38,735 nucleotides of DNA from Actinomycetes bacterium (GTDB lineage: Bacteria; Actinomycetota; Actinomycetes; Mycobacteriales; Mycobacteriaceae), in NCBI GenBank assembly GCA_022601275.1, contig JAHZIT010000059.1:1-38735 (forward strand). The letters run 5' to 3'. The position numbers were made by a program, and so were the translations under genes. Within the stretch, counting starts at the first letter, position 1; each line of letters opens with the position of its first letter. The notes below the pieces were generated by a model, which was not told the origin of the DNA, searched no databases, and was given only the letters and a program-made list of their open reading frames with translations. Shown here piece by piece: positions 27,579-35,382 of this stretch.

Positions 27579-28597
27579 TGGGCACCCTGGCTCGCCCCGG
27601 GCTTCTTCAGAACCGTCAGGTCGGCGACCCGCCACTGCCCATCCGGCGACCTGGCGAAGTCCACCCGCACCGTCGCGGTGACGAACTTGAGATCCTCCTG
27701 ATTCGTGCCACGTCGACCCTGCAACGCCACCAGCATCGACGCCCTCCCCGGGGTCACTGCGGGATTGTTCAGAACCGCGCTGCTGACCGCCGAATACTCT
27801 GCCGAATACTCTTCCGAATACTTTTCAGTGGTGGCCTGGCCCTGCCGCAGGACGCCTTGCTGCTGGGCGATCAATTCCGGCCGGTAGCCGTCGGTGGCCA
27901 GGCTCTGTGCTCGTGCAAAGTCCTTAGACAGTGTTTTCGCGTCGTAGCTCAGCATCCGCTCGACGATCCGCGGCCCGCGCTCGGCAATCTGCGCGCGTGT
28001 CTCGTCAAGCACCCGCTCGGGCCGGTAGACCTGCACGTAGCCCAGGACCGCCGCCCCGCCGCACAACACCGCAGCCCCGATGAGGACACCCGCTACGAGT
28101 CGGCGTATGTCTCGCCGCGGCCGTTGAACCTGGTGCACCTCGGTGCGGGCGAGCAGATCGGCGAAGGTCCGGCGGCGTCGGTCCCACAGCGGCCACAGCC
28201 AGCCGACGAACAAGGCGGCGGTGTCCAGTAGGTGGGCCGACTCCCGCAGCGTCAACCGCCCACCGCCGACACCGGCGCCCGAACCGCTCGACTGGCTGCG
28301 CCGCACCGCTATCCCGAACAGCGCGCGGCCCAGCGTCCATCCGGTCACCCTGGGGAGCACCAGCCGATTCAGGACCATCGCCAACAACGCTGTCGCGCCG
28401 ACAGCGGTGCAGACCCACCGCAGCCAGCCTGCCCCGGGTGCGGCCAGCGCCAGCAGCGCCGCCGAGGCAACAACTGCTCCCCCGGGCGCCATGTCCACCG
28501 CGAACGCACCCGCCCGTGCGCGCCAGGACGCCATCGGCGCCTCCGGCGTCGAGCGTTCGGCAGGAGCTGGCGAAGCCGGGCCGAGAACTGCCGTCAC
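27575..28597 (-). CDS. RDD-domain Mce-associated membrane protein (Rv0176-like)
   Basis: 340 residues. The N-terminal half is an RDD domain with hydrophobic helices (about 28-50, 55-75, 124-140; opening RARAGAFAVDMAPGG). A further helix (about 172-190) leads to an extracytoplasmic Mce-associated NTF2-like domain carrying a YSEEYSAEYSAV repeat. This fused arrangement matches Rv0176 of the mce1 operon. GTG at 28597 overlaps the fadD5 stop in a GTGA, so it follows the ligase directly, where M. tuberculosis has yrbE1A to mce1F in between. Confidence 0.85.
   Translation of the reverse strand: MTAVLGPASPAPAERSTPEAPMASWRARAGAFAVDMAPGGAVVASAALLALAAPGAGWLRWVCTAVGATALLAMVLNRLVLPRVTGWTLGRALFGIAVRRSQSSGSGAGVGGGRLTLRESAHLLDTAALFVGWLWPLWDRRRRTFADLLARTEVHQVQRPRRDIRRLVAGVLIGAAVLCGGAAVLGYVQVYRPERVLDETRAQIAERGPRIVERMLSYDAKTLSKDFARAQSLATDGYRPELIAQQQGVLRQGQATTEKYSEEYSAEYSAVSSAVLNNPAVTPGRASMLVALQGRRGTNQEDLKFVTATVRVDFARSPDGQWRVADLTVLKKPGASQGAQ
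27787..27822 (-). repeat. Three 12-bp coding tandem repeats
   Basis: CCGAATACTCTG, CCGAATACTCTT and CCGAATACTTTT, contiguous on the plus strand, encode the YSxE-type quartet repeat of the RDD/Mce-associated protein. Confidence 0.8.
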
Positions 28598-30243
28598 GGA
28601 ACAGCCTGATCAGTCCCCACTCCGAACCTGACCCTGAGTTCGGTCTTGAGGACCTTGCCGGCGGGGTTTCGCGGGAGCGCATCGACAACCTCCACCGCCT
28701 TGGGATGTTTGTAACGTGCGAGTTTGGCGGTCAGGAAATCGTTCAGATCTGCCGCGTCGAGCGACGACGGCTCGGTGGCTCCCGGCGGGCTCCGCAGGAC
28801 GACGACGGCAACCGGAACCTGCCCCCACTTCGGGTGGGCCCGGCCGATCACCGCTACCTCGACGATGTCGGGGTGGGCGGCCAGCGCGGTCTCGACCTCG
28901 GCGCAGTAGACGTTCTCTCCCCCGGAGATGATCATGTCCTTTTTCCGGTCGACCACCCAGATGTAACCCTCATCGTCCTGACGCACCAGATCGCCCGAGT
29001 GAAACCAGCCACCGGCGAACGCCTCGGCGGTGGCCTCCGGGTTATTCCAGTAGCCGGCCATCAGCGTCGGCGCTCGGTACACGATCTCCCCGACCTGACC
29101 GATGGGAACGTCCTTCATGTCCTCATCAACGATCCGCGCCGACACTGTCGGGATCACTTTCCCTACCGATCCGAGCTTGCGAATGGCGTCTCCACCCAAC
29201 AACATGCAGGTGACCGGCGACATCTCGGTCTGGCCGAAAGCAGCGAGGATCTGGGCACCGGGAAAGATCTGCGACATCTCCCGCAACAGCGTGTCCGACG
29301 CCGGCGCGGCACCCCAGGACAGGGTTCGCAACTTGAGCGTGCGCGGGTTGTCCCGCTGGGCCGCGCAGACCGCCTGCCATTGCGCGGGCACCAGAAAGAT
29401 TCCGGTCACCTGCTCCGACTCGAGGACATCGAGTAATTCCCCGGGATCGAAGGCCCCCAGCGGATATACCACCGTCGGCCGGCCCAACATCAACCCGATG
29501 ATGGTGTTGCCGATGCCGGCGATATGGAAAAGCGGTACCCCGATGAAACCGATGTCGTTGTTGATGTCGGCGCCGTTCGTGAACATTTGCGTCATCGCCT
29601 GACCGGTCAGGTTGCTGTGGGTGAGCACTGCACCCTTCGGCCGGCCCGTCGTGCCCGAGGTGTACATGATCAACGCGGGCGAATCGTCGGGGATGTCGGG
29701 AAAGGCCCAGCCGGACGCTGGCCCTTCCCCCTCGGCCAGCACCTTCTCGTAGTCCAGAGCGGCCGGGGAATCGGGGTCGTCGGCCTGCAAACCCGGGCCC
29801 GCGACTATCAACGTGGCCAAGGTCGCGTCCAGCTCGCGCACCCCGGAAGCCACCTCGGCCAGCACCGACTCGGTGATCATGACGCGTGCCTGACAATCAG
29901 AGACCAGGTATGCGATCTCCGACGGCGTCATCCGGAAGTTGACCGGCACAGCGATGGCGCCCAGCTTGTTTATCGCCAGGAACGACTCGATGAACTCGGC
30001 GCGGTTGAGCATCAGCACCAGGACCCGGTCGCCGAAGCCGACGCCCCGCCGGTACAGCGCGGACGCCATTGCCGTCACCCGACGGTCGAGTTCGCGCCAG
30101 GTAGTGGTGTGGCCGAGGAATCTCAACGCGGTTTCGTCGGGCTTCATCAACGCGTGCCTGGCGACCTGGTTGGTCCAGTTCCGGCGGCGCGCCAGATAGG
30201 GCTGGTCAGCAGTCGGGCCGGACTGGCCAGATGGAATGGTCAA
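28594..30243 (-). CDS. fadD5: Fatty-acid-CoA ligase FadD5
   Basis: 549 residues (FadD5, Rv0166: 554), ANL superfamily. Motifs: ALIMYTSGTTGRPKGAVLTH (ATP-binding P-loop), AFGQTEMSPVTC, GGWFHSGDLVRQDDEG, DRKKDMIISGGENVY, and catalytic lysine region PRNPAGKVLKTEL. It activates fatty acids released from or carried by the Mce1 system to acyl-CoA or acyl-AMP. TTG at 30243 with GGAG 8 nt upstream is proposed, because the upstream frame overlaps the SRPBCC gene. The stop overlaps the RDD gene start. In M. tuberculosis the next genes are yrbE1A and mce1A-F; they are missing here. Confidence 0.93.
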   Translation of the reverse strand: MTIPSGQSGPTADQPYLARRRNWTNQVARHALMKPDETALRFLGHTTTWRELDRRVTAMASALYRRGVGFGDRVLVLMLNRAEFIESFLAINKLGAIAVPVNFRMTPSEIAYLVSDCQARVMITESVLAEVASGVRELDATLATLIVAGPGLQADDPDSPAALDYEKVLAEGEGPASGWAFPDIPDDSPALIMYTSGTTGRPKGAVLTHSNLTGQAMTQMFTNGADINNDIGFIGVPLFHIAGIGNTIIGLMLGRPTVVYPLGAFDPGELLDVLESEQVTGIFLVPAQWQAVCAAQRDNPRTLKLRTLSWGAAPASDTLLREMSQIFPGAQILAAFGQTEMSPVTCMLLGGDAIRKLGSVGKVIPTVSARIVDEDMKDVPIGQVGEIVYRAPTLMAGYWNNPEATAEAFAGGWFHSGDLVRQDDEGYIWVVDRKKDMIISGGENVYCAEVETALAAHPDIVEVAVIGRAHPKWGQVPVAVVVLRSPPGATEPSSLDAADLNDFLTAKLARYKHPKAVEVVDALPRNPAGKVLKTELRVRFGVGTDQAVP

Positions 30244-30277
30244 CGTCTCGTGCTCCGTCTGCTCCGCCGACAGCCCG

Positions 30278-30718
30278 CTAAGTCGCGCCCAGCTGCTCGG
30301 CGCGGGATTTGAGGTTGCCGGCCAGGTAATCCAGCGTGTCACCGACGGCCTTCTTCACCATCGGCTGGGGGATCGGCAGTTTGGTCTCCACCTCGAGATC
30401 CACGGTCAGCAGCGATGTTGGGCCCATCGCTACCACCGAGAATTTCTGCTCCTGCTTGTCGAAGTGCTCACCCTGCTGCAGAACCGTGAAGATCTCATTT
30501 TCCCCGGGGTAGTAGACCGCGGAGATGAAAGTGCCCGGCATCCCCTGCACCACCACGTCGAGTCGCAGCTGGCTGGGCCGCCCGTCGTCGTAGCGGGCCA
30601 ACACCCAGCAGCCCTTGATCTCATCGTTCCATTGCGGATAGTTCTCGAAGTCGGCAACGATCGCCATGATCGCGTCGGCGGCGGCCGCCACCTCGACAGT
30701 TTTACTCACCAGCGGCAT
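30278..30718 (-). CDS. SRPBCC protein (Rv0164 / TB18.5-like)
   Basis: 146 residues: SKTVEVAAAADAIMAIVADFENYPQWNDEIKG, WVLARYDDGRPSQLRLD, YYPGENEIFTVLQQGEHFDKQEQKFSVV, and a C-terminal helix, essentially the Rv0164 (TB18.5) sequence pattern. The fold binds a hydrophobic ligand; role unknown. It immediately precedes fadD5 on the same strand, as in M. tuberculosis minus mce1R, so it may be co-transcribed. Confidence 0.9.
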   Translation of the reverse strand: MPLVSKTVEVAAAADAIMAIVADFENYPQWNDEIKGCWVLARYDDGRPSQLRLDVVVQGMPGTFISAVYYPGENEIFTVLQQGEHFDKQEQKFSVVAMGPTSLLTVDLEVETKLPIPQPMVKKAVGDTLDYLAGNLKSRAEQLGAT

Positions 30719-30741
30719 TGGTTGAGCATATCGACCAGTGC

Positions 30742-31389
30742 TCAGGTTGCCGCAACGTCGACCCCTAGTGGCGATGTCTCCCGCACCGACTCGTCGCGAA
30801 TCAAGCCGCGCAACAACGCGGTACTGAACTCAACAGCGATCTCCTGCGCGGTCCGTCGACCGTGCGGCCGCAGCCACCGGTAGGAGCCGAGCGTCATGCC
30901 GATGTAGCCCAGCGCCAGCACGTGGGAGTCGCAGTCGTAGAACTCACCACTGGCGATGCCGCGGTCGATCACGTCACGGACATGCTCGTAGACTTGAGTC
31001 TCCTTCTCCCGGATATAGGCCACCTGTTCGTCGGTGAACCACTCGGTGATGTAGGGGCCCTCCTGGAAGTACACGGCTGCGCGCTCGGTGTTGCTCGCGA
31101 TCCCGACGAGCAGACGCCGGGTGAAGTGGTAGATGGTCTCGCGGGCCGACGTGGACGGATCGTCGTGGAGAGCATGGACGGTGAAGTCGGCGGCACCCTG
31201 GTAGATGTCGTACAGGATCAGCGACTTGCTGGCGTAATAGTGGTACACCGTCGCCTTGTTGAGACGGACCGCATCTGCGACGTCATCCATGCGAGTGCCG
31301 TGGTAGCCGCGCGCGGCGAATAGTTTGGTGGCGACCGCCAACAGCTCTTCGCGTCGGGACATCCCGTTGGTCGTGACGGTTTCAGGCAT
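30742..31389 (-). CDS. TetR-family regulator (Rv0158-like)
   Basis: 215 residues with a TetR helix-turn-helix in the first 65 (RREELLAVATKLFAARGYHGTRMDDVADAVRLNKATVYHYYASK) and a helical ligand domain with LRPHGRRTAQEIAVEF at the end. ATG at 31389. A near-perfect inverted repeat at 31442-31457 upstream is a likely autoregulatory operator. Position and length match Rv0158 (214 residues). Target ligand unknown; the neighbours are acyl-CoA metabolism genes. Confidence 0.9.
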   Translation of the reverse strand: MPETVTTNGMSRREELLAVATKLFAARGYHGTRMDDVADAVRLNKATVYHYYASKSLILYDIYQGAADFTVHALHDDPSTSARETIYHFTRRLLVGIASNTERAAVYFQEGPYITEWFTDEQVAYIREKETQVYEHVRDVIDRGIASGEFYDCDSHVLALGYIGMTLGSYRWLRPHGRRTAQEIAVEFSTALLRGLIRDESVRETSPLGVDVAAT

Positions 31390-31441
31390 GGCGACTCACT
31401 ATATGCAGAGCGCGGAGCGAAATCGGCGCTATCCGCGGGTC

Positions 31442-31457
31442 AACTAACTGGTTGGTT
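31442..31457. promoter_or_regulatory. Inverted repeat, probable TetR operator
   Basis: AACTAAC (31442-31448), TG, GTTGGTT (31451-31457) matches as inverted arms at 6 of 7 pairs. It lies between tetR (minus) and the 36-codon ORF (plus), so it could control both. Confidence 0.5.
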
Positions 31458-31555
31458 CAGTCTAGGCGGGCCGTTGTTGTGTTGCCGCGGGTCCCACCGG
31501 TCTAGACTCCACCCAGAGCCAGCATGCAGACGACAGCTGACCGGGAGGTATAGCG

Positions 31556-31666
31556 GTGGACCCGAATCCGGACTACGACGCAAGTGACGAGCTGGAGTAC
31601 GGCATCAACTGGTGGGCGTGGATTCTGCGCGGGGTGTACCCACCGCCCGCTTATCCGCCGGTCTGA
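31556..31666 (+). CDS. 36-residue small protein, acidic and Trp/Pro-rich
   Basis: GTG at 31556 has a strong ribosome site, GGGAGG (31543-31548), 7 nt upstream. The product starts MDPNPDYDASDELEYG, has a central INWWAWILRGVY and ends PPPAYPPV. The hydrophobic core is too short for a confident membrane helix but could lie at a membrane surface. It is divergent from tetR, sharing the putative operator, and overlaps the end of the convergent zinc-ribbon gene by 16 bp. M. tuberculosis has an annotated small gene (Rv0157A) in this gap; orthology is plausible but unchecked. Confidence 0.65.
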   Translation: MDPNPDYDASDELEYGINWWAWILRGVYPPPAYPPV

Positions 31667-32037
31667 CCGCTCTTCTGCCCGAATCGGCGGTCGAGAACCA
31701 GAGCACGGGTGCGACGCACCAGGGCGTCGATGTCGTTTCTGCCGCGCCGCGCGGCCGTTGAGAATCTTCCGCGAAGCTCCGCGCGCCAGTCCCTAGTGTC
31801 GACGGGTTCCCGGTCGGGCGGCCACGCTATCGGCGGTTCGGCGACCGCCACCGCCCGAGACGGCGCCGGGTGACTGTCTTCGCCGTAGCACTCGCCGCAT
31901 TTTCGACAGCGCACTTCGTAGCGAAGACCGCCGTACTCCCTTCCGAACCGCGTCTCGATGAAGACGTAGTCGGCCACCGCCACGCATCGCGGGCAGCGCG
32001 CCAGCCCGCTCTCGACCACCATGTTCACACCGAACAT
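31651..32037 (-). CDS. Zinc-ribbon hypothetical protein
   Basis: 128 residues. Cysteines C15/C18 (CPRC) and C44/C47/C50 (CRKCGEC) form a two-knuckle zinc-binding module in the first 55 residues; the remainder is Arg/Pro-rich and probably disordered or nucleic-acid binding. ATG at 32037 (or 32022) is the start. Downstream of pntB by about 100 nt on the same strand. Function unknown. Confidence 0.65.
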   Translation of the reverse strand: MFGVNMVVESGLARCPRCVAVADYVFIETRFGREYGGLRYEVRCRKCGECYGEDSHPAPSRAVAVAEPPIAWPPDREPVDTRDWRAELRGRFSTAARRGRNDIDALVRRTRALVLDRRFGQKSGQTGG

Positions 32038-32135
32038 CGTGCGACTCTCACGGCATGCCGCATACCCACACGGAGATGTCGATGCCGGATCGGTGCGCTT
32101 TTGAGATCAAGCAGGTCTGCTCGAAAACCCTGCCG

Positions 32136-33587
32136 CTACAGTGCCTTGAGTTCCTCGATGACCTGGCTGACCGACTTCTTGGCGTCGCCGAACAGCATCG
32201 ACGTGCCCTCACCGAAGAACAGCGGGTTATCGATACCGGCGTAGCCCGAGGACATCGACCGCTTCAGCACGATGACCGAACGCGCCTCGTCGACGTTGAG
32301 GATCGGCATGCCGTAGATGGGTGAACTCGTGTCGTTGCGCGCCGCTGGGTTGGTGACGTCGTTGGCGCCGATCACGATCGAGACATCGGTGCGGTTGAAC
32401 TCACCGTTGATGTCGTCCATCTCCTTCATCGCGTCGTATTCGACGTCGGCCTCCGCCAGCAGAACATTCATGTGCCCAGGCATGCGGCCGGCCACGGGGT
32501 GGATGGCGAATTTGACTTCCACCCCCTTGGACTCCAGCAGCGAGGCCATCTCTGCGACCGCGTGCTGAGCCTGGGCAACGGCCAGACCGTAGCCGGGCAC
32601 CACGATCACCTGGTTGGCATAGGCCATTTGGATCGCGGCGTCCGCGGCACTGGTCGCTTTGACGGTGCCCTGCTCACCGCCGGCTACTGCGCCGGCACCG
32701 CCCTGGTCACCCCCGAACGACCCGAACACGATCGCCGGGATGGACCGGTTCATCGCCACAGCCATCAGGTTGGTCAGGATCGAGCCCGACGCACCCACGA
32801 TCATGCCGGCGACGATCATCGCGGTGTTGTTCAGCGCCAAACCAGCCGCAGCGGCGGACAGTCCGGTCATAGCGTTGAGCAGCGAGATGACCACAGGCAT
32901 GTCGGCGCCGCCGATCGGGAACACCACGAAAAGCCCCATGATCCCGGCTAGCACCAGCACCAGCACGATCGTCCAGCCCGGGCTGCCCTGTCCGGCGCCC
33001 AGTCCGATGTAGACCGCGGTCGCCACCGCGCCCAGCAACAGCGCCACATTGGCAACCTGAAAGAGCTTCGCGGACTTGACGAGTGTTTTCTCGACGTTCT
33101 TGGGGATCGACTCCTGCAGCTTGAGGAACGCCACCAGCGAGCCCCAGAACGACACCGAACCGACGATCGCGGCGAACAGCGACCCAACCACGAGCGCAAC
33201 CGTCGGCGTCTGCTCCGGCGTGAAGTGGGCGAATCCGTCGGTCTCGATGAACTCGGCCCACGCGATCAGGGCCACCGTGCCGCCGCCGACACCGTTGAAC
33301 AGCGCCACCAGCTGCGGCATCGCGGTCATCTTGGTCTTCTTGGCCGGCGGCACGCCGAGGATCACACCGATGGACAGCCCGGCCACGATCAGGACCCAGT
33401 TGATCGTGGCGGTGTCGCGCACGTAGATCAACGTCGCCGCCACGGCGATGCCCATACCTGTGGCGGCGATCCAGTTGCCCCGCACCGCGGTCTTGGGCCC
33501 GGTAAGCCCCGACAGGCCCAGAATGAACATGCCGAACGCAACGATGTAGAGCACCGTGACGCCGTAGTTGACTGTTGTCGCGGTCAC
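32136..33587 (-). CDS. pntB: NAD(P) transhydrogenase subunit beta
   Basis: 483 residues. About eight membrane helices occupy the first 300 residues; the C-terminal third binds NADP(H): VIVVPGYGLAVAQAQHAVAEM, VKFAIHPVAGRMPGHMNVLLAEA, GANDVTNPAARN and LKRSMSSGYAGIDNPLF. With PntAa and PntAb it couples proton entry to hydride transfer from NADH to NADP+. GTG at 33587 overlaps the pntAb stop (GTGA). Confidence 0.96.
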   Translation of the reverse strand: MTATTVNYGVTVLYIVAFGMFILGLSGLTGPKTAVRGNWIAATGMGIAVAATLIYVRDTATINWVLIVAGLSIGVILGVPPAKKTKMTAMPQLVALFNGVGGGTVALIAWAEFIETDGFAHFTPEQTPTVALVVGSLFAAIVGSVSFWGSLVAFLKLQESIPKNVEKTLVKSAKLFQVANVALLLGAVATAVYIGLGAGQGSPGWTIVLVLVLAGIMGLFVVFPIGGADMPVVISLLNAMTGLSAAAAGLALNNTAMIVAGMIVGASGSILTNLMAVAMNRSIPAIVFGSFGGDQGGAGAVAGGEQGTVKATSAADAAIQMAYANQVIVVPGYGLAVAQAQHAVAEMASLLESKGVEVKFAIHPVAGRMPGHMNVLLAEADVEYDAMKEMDDINGEFNRTDVSIVIGANDVTNPAARNDTSSPIYGMPILNVDEARSVIVLKRSMSSGYAGIDNPLFFGEGTSMLFGDAKKSVSQVIEELKAL

Positions 33588-33910
33588 TTGTCGACCGCCT
33601 CAGTGCGCGCGGGTTCGCTTTTCTTGCCCTTGAACATGCCCAGCATCCGGTCGGTGACCAGGAAGCCGCCGATGACGTTGAGCGTGCCGAAGATCAGCGC
33701 CACGAAGGCGATCGCGCGAACGCCCCAGCCTGCGTCGGCCGGCAGGCTTCCGAGCACAATCAATGCGCCGAGCACGACAATGCCGTGGATGGCGTTCGTG
33801 CCCGACATCAGCGGCGTGTGCAACGTGTTGGGCACCTTGGAGATGACCGCGAACCCGACGAACCCGGCCAGTACCAGGATCGCAAGGTTGGCCAGCAATT
33901 GGTCATACAT
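33584..33910 (-). CDS. pntAb: NAD(P) transhydrogenase membrane subunit alpha2
   Basis: 108 residues with three hydrophobic helices (about 2-24, 33-50, 62-90) and TLHTPLMSGTNAIHGIVVLGAL, the conserved membrane part of the alpha subunit, here a separate gene as is usual in mycobacteria. It starts 3 nt after pntAa and overlaps pntB by 4 bp. Confidence 0.94.
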   Translation of the reverse strand: MYDQLLANLAILVLAGFVGFAVISKVPNTLHTPLMSGTNAIHGIVVLGALIVLGSLPADAGWGVRAIAFVALIFGTLNVIGGFLVTDRMLGMFKGKKSEPARTEAVDK

Positions 33911-33913
33911 GGT

Positions 33914-35068
33914 CTATGAGCCCCCGATCTGGTTCTCTGTGCCGCTCGCGGCGTGTGTGACGCACGAGGCAACCAGCACCTCGTCCTCGAAATCCGGGAG
34001 TAAAGCGCCGTCGGTGATCAGCAACTCCAGCAGAGCGGTGAGGTTTTTCGAGTACAGCTCGCTGGCGTGCTCGGGCATCGTGGCCGGCAGGTTCAGCGGC
34101 GAGGCGATGGTGACGCCGTGCCTGACGACGGTCCGGCCCGGCTCGGTCAGCTCACAGTTGCCGCCGGTCTCGCCGGCCAGATCCACCACCACGCTGCCCG
34201 CTCTCATCCCTTGCACCGCCTCAGCAGTCACCAGCCGTGGCGCCGGGCGGCCGGGCACCAGCGCCGTGGTGATCACCACGTCGAATCCGGTGATCGCCTT
34301 CTCCAACTGCTTCTGCTGCTGTGCCCGTTCGGCCTCGGACAGCTCCCGGGCGTACCCGCCCTCACCTGCCGCGCTCACGTCTTCTTCACCCAAACTCAAC
34401 CATTGCGCGCCGACCGACCGGACCTGATCGGCGACCTCGGGACGCACGTCGTATCCACTCGTGCGCGCACCCAGGCGTTTGGCGGTGGCCAGTGCCTGCA
34501 GGCCCGCCACCCCCACACCGAGCACCAGCACCGTCGCGGGCTTCACCGTGCCCGCAGCGGTGGTCAGCATCGGGAAGAACCGCGTCGACTCCGAAGCCGC
34601 CAACACCACGGCCTTGTAGCCGGCCACGTTGGCCTGCGAGGAGAGCGCGTCCATCGCCTGGGCCCGCGAGATCCGTGGGATCGCCTCGACCGCAAAGGCC
34701 CGTACTCCCGCCGATTTCAGCGCGGCAATCTGGTTGTCCGAGCTGCGCGGCGCGAGGAAGCCGACCAGGGTCTGGCCGCTGCGCAGCTTGGCGATCTCCT
34801 CGCTGGTGGGCGGAGCGACCTTGACCACCACATCGGCCGACCACGCATCGCCGACTGTCGCGCCAGCGGCGGTATAGAGATCGTCGGGCAGCAGGGCACG
34901 TTCCCCGGCGCCGGACTCCACGATGACGGCCACCCCGTTCTTCAGCAGCGTGGCCACAGCCTTGGGGACCAGGGCAACGCGCCGTTCGTCGGCGCCGGAC
35001 TCGGTGACAACGCCTACCGTCACCGTCTTCGTCTCCCGGTCCGGAGCGGCGGTTTCGACTTCTGTCAT
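33914..35068 (-). CDS. pntAa: NAD(P) transhydrogenase subunit alpha1
   Basis: 384 residues, soluble NAD(H)-binding subunit, related to alanine dehydrogenase. VESGADERRVALVPKAVATLLKNG, the Rossmann fingerprint VLGVGVAGLQALATAKRLGA, and DVVITTALVPGRPAPRLVTAEAV are typical. First gene of the pntAa-pntAb-pntB operon; a strong hairpin sits about 40-70 nt upstream of its ATG. Confidence 0.96.
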   Translation of the reverse strand: MTEVETAAPDRETKTVTVGVVTESGADERRVALVPKAVATLLKNGVAVIVESGAGERALLPDDLYTAAGATVGDAWSADVVVKVAPPTSEEIAKLRSGQTLVGFLAPRSSDNQIAALKSAGVRAFAVEAIPRISRAQAMDALSSQANVAGYKAVVLAASESTRFFPMLTTAAGTVKPATVLVLGVGVAGLQALATAKRLGARTSGYDVRPEVADQVRSVGAQWLSLGEEDVSAAGEGGYARELSEAERAQQQKQLEKAITGFDVVITTALVPGRPAPRLVTAEAVQGMRAGSVVVDLAGETGGNCELTEPGRTVVRHGVTIASPLNLPATMPEHASELYSKNLTALLELLITDGALLPDFEDEVLVASCVTHAASGTENQIGGS

Positions 35069-35382
35069 GGCGACTTAAATCTCTTCTGTCGTTTTGCGTA
35101 CTTCGGCCCACGGTGCTCCGACCCGGGTGCACCGTGGGATAGGTGATCGATCAGACACCATAACCGTTGATCCCATGCAGAGCCGATTCCGCACCTTGAG
35201 CATCTGCACAGTTCAGCGGCCGAAAGCCGAGGGTTCCAGTCGCGCGCCACCGTGCCGGACCGGCATCATCAAAGGCAGTGGCGCCGAATCGCGTCCTCGC
35301 GCAGCCACCCAGCAGCAGCATCAGAGTGTGATGACCGCCACGGTGGGCACGTCATTCTTGGTTTCTATGGGGGTGTCATATC
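35069..35382. other. Divergent intergenic region between pntAa and fadE2
   Basis: 314 nt. It contains the 10-bp perfect inverted repeat at 35107-35138. I see no convincing promoter hexamers or tRNA, and short open frames lack ribosome sites. Confidence 0.5.
35107..35138. repeat. Perfect 10-bp inverted repeat in the pntAa leader region
   Basis: CCCACGGTGC (35107-35116) and GCACCGTGGG (35129-35138) pair perfectly around a 12-nt loop. It could be a regulator site or an RNA hairpin in the pntAa leader. Confidence 0.75.
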
